Shown here in pieces: positions 60,323-64,000 of a stretch of DNA of 64,000 nt. This stretch comes from Leishmania mexicana MHOM/GT/2001/U1103. Its lineage: Eukaryota; Euglenozoa; Kinetoplastea; Trypanosomatida; Trypanosomatidae. Under the pieces are notes generated by a model. The model searched no databases, was not told the origin of the DNA, and was given only the letters and a program-made list of their open reading frames with translations. Both the position numbers and the translations under genes were made by a program. The stretch covers positions 1 through 64,000 of the forward strand of contig NC_018311.1 of NCBI RefSeq assembly GCF_000234665.1, in the 5' to 3' direction. Position 1 is the stretch's first letter. Every line of letters starts with the position of its first letter.

Positions 60323-62866
60323 CTAGTCCGCCGGCACGACGCATTCGGGGGTGTAGTGTAGGCTGGCTGGCAAGACGATCTGGACGTCGACGGCGTCGTC
60401 CTTCTTGGCGTTCCGCTTTTGCTTCTTCGCCGCGGCGCGCTGTGCGCTGATGAGCTCTTTCATCCGCTGCCGCTCCGCCTCACGTCTCTCGCGCGCCATC
60501 ACGCGCCCCTCCTCGTTCTTCTGCTGCTCCTCCAGCGACACGCGCGTCTGCGCCCGGGCGTTGCTCGCCTGGCGACCATTGAACGTGGATGAAAGACTGC
60601 TCTGCCTCGATTCGGAGCGGCAGGCAGGGTGCGAGCCCTGACGAGCGTAGGACGCTTGTCTCACGAAAGGCGAGGCCGCGCCAGGCCGCTGTTGTCGCTG
60701 CTGCTGCTGCGCAGCTGACAGTGCAGGTGGAGAGGGGATGTCTTCCGACAGGTGGCGGCGGCGCGGTGGCGTCATGACAAGCACACCGGGTGGCTGCGCC
60801 GGACTGGCGAACTTCGTCGCAGGGCTGTGGCGGCGCGCCGCCGAGGGCTTCCCTGGTGCACATGCCCTTGGGGCCACCGTCTCGCACTGCTGCTGCTCCT
60901 TGTGCCGTCGTGCATCGTACGCCTGCAACACCTTGTCATCATCCACGCGGTGCTGGTGGAGGTAGTTCTCCATGGCGCACAGGTCACGCATCCGCTGATC
61001 AAACCACTGGTCTGCCGGTGCAGCGCCGGTGGCCTGGGCGGCGAGCTTGGGGGGCAGCTGTGACGCCGGCTTCAGTCGCGCTTTGTGAAGCGCTCGCGCC
61101 TCCCGCGTCGGCGACTCCTTCGGCACACGCGGTGGGTTCTCGCGGTTGCCCGCCACGGCCAAGGCGCGCTTCGCCACGTGCGTCGGCGGCACCGCCTTCA
61201 CCACCACCTTTGTCGGCCCACTGCTTCCGTTCGAGGGTGCGAGCAGCTCCGCAGTACGCCGGGTGGGCAGCGAGTCTGTACTGAGCTGCCGCACGAACTT
61301 TGGTGCCTCTGTTGGTGGTGAGGCCTGTGCCGGGACGCTCAGCACTCGCTGCCGCAGTGGCAGCGGGCCTGCCTTGTGCGTCGTCACGTTCTTGCGCTTC
61401 GGAGCCGCTTTCTTGCGCTGCGCCGACCTGCTGAAGCCCGTGGTGGAGATCTGCAGCACCATCTGCTGCGGCGTGCGGAGTTGTGCGTCCTCCACCGGTG
61501 ACGCCGCCGGCCCCCCTTTGTCTTGCACTGCCGCCTCCCTCTTTGCCGCAAGGGCTGGCGGTGCGGCCTCTACCACAAGCACCGACGGCGGCTGCCGTGA
61601 CGCGGGAGCCTTCCCCACAAGTGGCTGCGGCGGGGGGGAGGCTGTGGGTTCTCGCAAGGCCGACGCAGGCGACGACGCGCCGGGACGTTGCTTCACTACG
61701 GCCGCCTGCGACGCGGATTCGGGTGCGGCTGCAGTGGGAAGGGATCCGTGCGGCGTCGGATCCTCGCCGGCCTTCGCCTCCGACGCGACAGCCAACAGCC
61801 GGTCGCTTATAGTGCTGGAGGGCGGCGGCGTCGATTCGGATGAGGTCGGCACCGACGGGGCCGCCGCCCTCGTGAGGCCCCTCTTTCGAGGTGGTGTGGT
61901 GCCGGCTGACGGGCACGAGGAGTAGGGCTGCGACGGCGGCGGCGACGGCGGCGGCGGTGGGGTCTGCCGCGGCTGGTGTACGACCACCTCTGGCGGCGAC
62001 GTTAGTCGGGGTGGCAAGGAGGTCGCGGAGGACTTAGGCGGCATCCCGGCAGGGCGCAGTGAAGACGGCGACGCTTGGCGGAGCTCCTCAGCGCGGTCGA
62101 GGGCGCTTCGCGCCACCTCCAGCGCCGCCTTGGCAGTCACGCGCTGCGCGGGGTCGAGCACGAGCATGGAGTGAATGATCGACTTCACCTCCTGCGCCAC
62201 GTGCGCCGGGAGAGGGGTGATGTGGCCCCACGTGATCTGCTGCACCAGGTGCGCGAAGCTCGGGGCCGAGAATGGCTTGCGCAGCGTTGCCATCTCGTAG
62301 AAAACACAGCCCATCGACCACACGTCGGCGGCGTAGCTGTAGCTCGTGCCCAGCAGCACCTCCGGCGAGATCCACATCGGCGATCCAATAAACGTGGAGG
62401 TGACGTTGGAGGTGATGAGGGTCTTGGCAGAGCCGAAGTCGCCTAGGTACAGCATCTTCGTGTCCTCCGAGACGAGGATGTTGCTCGGCTTGATGTCGCG
62501 GTGGATGACGTGGTGATCGTGGCAGTACACAAGGGTCTCCAGCAGCTGCACGAACCACAGCAGCAGTGTGTGGGTCGTCGGCATCCTGTGGCTCTGCGTG
62601 AGGTAGTGGAAGAGTCCGTCGAGGTCGCCACCGGACTCGTACGACATGACGACGAACAGGCTACCGTTATATACAAAGGACTCGAGGAAGCGAATAATGT
62701 GCGGGTGCCGCAGCCGCAGCGACGCGTTGAGCTCCTCGATTCCTTGAGTGCCGTCCGCCAGCCGCTTGATGACGACAAGCCGGTCCGGCTGCTGCCGGTC
62801 ACGCGCGAGGAAGGCGCCGTTGGTGCCACCGAGGTCCCTGACCTTGGTGTAGTGTTCCATGCCCAT
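60323..62866 (-). CDS. NEK-like serine/threonine protein kinase
   Basis: The 847-residue kinase has its catalytic domain at ~1-260. The ATP loop is unusual, LGGTNGAFLARD instead of GXGXXG. The lysine is in LVVIKRL (~35), the catalytic loop is VIHRDIKPSNILV (~124-136), and LGDFGSAKTLI replaces the usual DFG-SK. The activation segment TSTFIGSPMWISPEVLLGTS is NEK-like (GTP-Y-SPE). WSMGCVFYEMATLRKPF is the standard subdomain IX. The essential K, D and DFG are all present, so it should be active. The remaining ~590 residues are disordered, rich in Pro, Ser and Ala. They include a basic coiled C-terminus (RREAERQRMKELISAQRAA, then KKQKRNAKKDD). NEKs in these organisms act in flagella, basal bodies and the cell cycle. 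A second ATG two codons downstream (62860) could also start it. It is transcribed toward the convergent strand switch. Confidence 0.9.
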   Translation of the reverse strand: MGMEHYTKVRDLGGTNGAFLARDRQQPDRLVVIKRLADGTQGIEELNASLRLRHPHIIRFLESFVYNGSLFVVMSYESGGDLDGLFHYLTQSHRMPTTHTLLLWFVQLLETLVYCHDHHVIHRDIKPSNILVSEDTKMLYLGDFGSAKTLITSNVTSTFIGSPMWISPEVLLGTSYSYAADVWSMGCVFYEMATLRKPFSAPSFAHLVQQITWGHITPLPAHVAQEVKSIIHSMLVLDPAQRVTAKAALEVARSALDRAEELRQASPSSLRPAGMPPKSSATSLPPRLTSPPEVVVHQPRQTPPPPPSPPPSQPYSSCPSAGTTPPRKRGLTRAAAPSVPTSSESTPPPSSTISDRLLAVASEAKAGEDPTPHGSLPTAAAPESASQAAVVKQRPGASSPASALREPTASPPPQPLVGKAPASRQPPSVLVVEAAPPALAAKREAAVQDKGGPAASPVEDAQLRTPQQMVLQISTTGFSRSAQRKKAAPKRKNVTTHKAGPLPLRQRVLSVPAQASPPTEAPKFVRQLSTDSLPTRRTAELLAPSNGSSGPTKVVVKAVPPTHVAKRALAVAGNRENPPRVPKESPTREARALHKARLKPASQLPPKLAAQATGAAPADQWFDQRMRDLCAMENYLHQHRVDDDKVLQAYDARRHKEQQQCETVAPRACAPGKPSAARRHSPATKFASPAQPPGVLVMTPPRRRHLSEDIPSPPALSAAQQQQRQQRPGAASPFVRQASYARQGSHPACRSESRQSSLSSTFNGRQASNARAQTRVSLEEQQKNEEGRVMARERREAERQRMKELISAQRAAAKKQKRNAKKDDAVDVQIVLPASLHYTPECVVPAD

Positions 62867-64000
62867 CCTGCTGACAGTGCGTTCGACTGGTATAAGACGT
62901 CAGGATGGAGATGCGCTATTTTCTGCCTGGCGGGTGTGGGGAGGGGTGGGAGGGTCAACACCACCGGCGGCCACGCAAGCGCGCGCGGGGTGGTGGGGGT
63001 GTGGTGGTGGCGCACGCAGGCGGCGAAGATGCAAGGGAAGAGAAAGAGGGCGCGCGGCAGCAGTGAGAGAGATCAAGGACGGAGGACCAAGCACGCACGC
63101 AGTGAAGCACCGATGTTGACAAGGTCAGTGAGTGCAAGCACGACCGGTGCCGGCGGTCACGGCAGCGCCGCGGCGGTTGGCGGGTATCACCGGAAAGCAT
63201 ACGCAATGGAATGGAAAGTAGAGGAGAGGGAGAGAGACGTCGAGGTCATTGAACGGGTCAGCACAGCCGGGTCGACCTCCGGGGGCGCTCCTGCAGATGA
63301 AGGCGGCAGGTCGGTTCAACGGTGCCACCCACGCAGCCAGGCGCGTGTCTATCTGGTGCCGCCTTGGTGATGGGGGGGAGGGGAATTCGGGCGCGACTCG
63401 TGGGCCGTGGAGAACTGCCTTGCAGCGTGCGTGGCACGCGGATGGGTATGCGGCCCCTCACGTGCGTGCGTGCCTCGTGAGAGGCGAGGCCGGGGTGGGG
63501 GAGGTGTACGCTTTCCACCTCAGCGGGGCACGGACGCAAACAGCTGCGGGCACAGCGAGGTGACCTCGTCGTCGTCGTCGAGCATGCCAACACACGTCGA
63601 AACGGGAGCTCGGAGGGAACACGTCGCGGAAGAGCAAGACAGCGGCTGGAGTAAGCGCTGCCGAGTGCGCTGCAGGGAATATAGGGAGGGAGAGAGAGCC
63701 TCGAGTTACCATACACGACCCTTCTCAGCCATGCATGCGCAGGGGCGCCGCTCGTACAGACTGGAGAAGAAACGGGGCAGCAGCTGCCGGCCCCCCTTCC
63801 CACCCCTCCCGCTGCCTCGCCGGATAGCCGTGATAGGGACGGAGAAGGCGCGGTGGTGATGCGGGGGTGGCATGCGGGTCCGCCTCCGCCACACCGAGAA
63901 GGCGCGCACTCGCCGCACAGGGTCGTTGAAACAAAGAGGGCGACAAGAGCGACGAGCACGCCGGACACGGCATCCGCGCGCCTGCGCAGTATCGAGCCCA
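62867..64000. other. Upstream of the kinase gene, no gene seen
   Basis: 1.13 kb to the window edge. The plus strand is purine-rich (for example 62930-63080 and 63220-63240), as expected upstream of a minus-strand gene. Frames on both strands are Arg/Ser/Pro-rich with no domain (63258-63968 minus is the longest). A gene truncated at the window edge cannot be excluded. Confidence 0.45.

Overview
This window is the telomeric end and first ~64 kb of a chromosome from a trypanosomatid of the Leishmania group. The evidence is 53 uninterrupted CCCTAA repeats at position 1, intron-less GC-rich genes on long same-strand runs, pyrimidine-rich intergenic regions on the coding strand, a cytochrome c1 with the one-cysteine euglenozoan haem site, and short retroposon-like repeats between genes. 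From memory, ATG7, AP-2 alpha, cytochrome c1, cobalamin-dependent methionine synthase and a pitrilysin-type protease in this order fit the left end of Leishmania chromosome 7. I cannot assign the species.

Layout. (1) 1-321 telomere, then ~3 kb of subtelomeric DNA without a convincing gene. (2) 3399-5576 ATG7 on the minus strand, reading toward the telomere. (3) 5.6-9.7 kb: minus-strand graveyard with two decayed FAD-dependent oxidoreductase genes (DadA/DAO type). (4) About 9.7-10.8 kb: divergent strand switch. (5) 10.8-56.7 kb: plus-strand gene run with ISY1-like splicing factor, DOT1-type methyltransferase, a decayed acetylornithine-deacetylase-like gene, a possible CID-domain protein, AP-2 alpha, cytochrome c1, a small probable mitochondrial protein, a type I membrane protein, methionine synthase, presequence protease, a frameshifted gene relic, a MICU-like EF-hand protein, a Sec7 ArfGEF, tRNA 2-thiouridylase, a TMEM115/rhomboid-like protein and a TAPT1-family protein. 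(6) 56.7-60.3 kb: convergent strand switch with gene remnants and an inverted pair of retroposon-like repeats. (7) 60.3-62.9 kb: NEK-like kinase on the minus strand, with its upstream region to the window end.

The intact genes are housekeeping: autophagy (ATG7), RNA processing, chromatin marking, endocytosis and vesicle traffic (AP-2 alpha, Sec7), mitochondrial respiration, import-peptide clearance, calcium uptake and tRNA thiolation, and one-carbon metabolism. As is normal for trypanosomatids, neighbours on one strand are probably co-transcribed and trans-spliced rather than functionally grouped.

The most unusual feature is a family of five very similar ~0.5-0.58 kb repeats (13.6, 20.8, 27.9, 58.4 and 59.5 kb). 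They resemble Leishmania SIDER retroposons but are far less diverged than SIDERs normally are. Two form a 580-nt inverted repeat in the convergent strand-switch region. Relics of bacterial-looking metabolic genes cluster near the telomere and at the strand switches.
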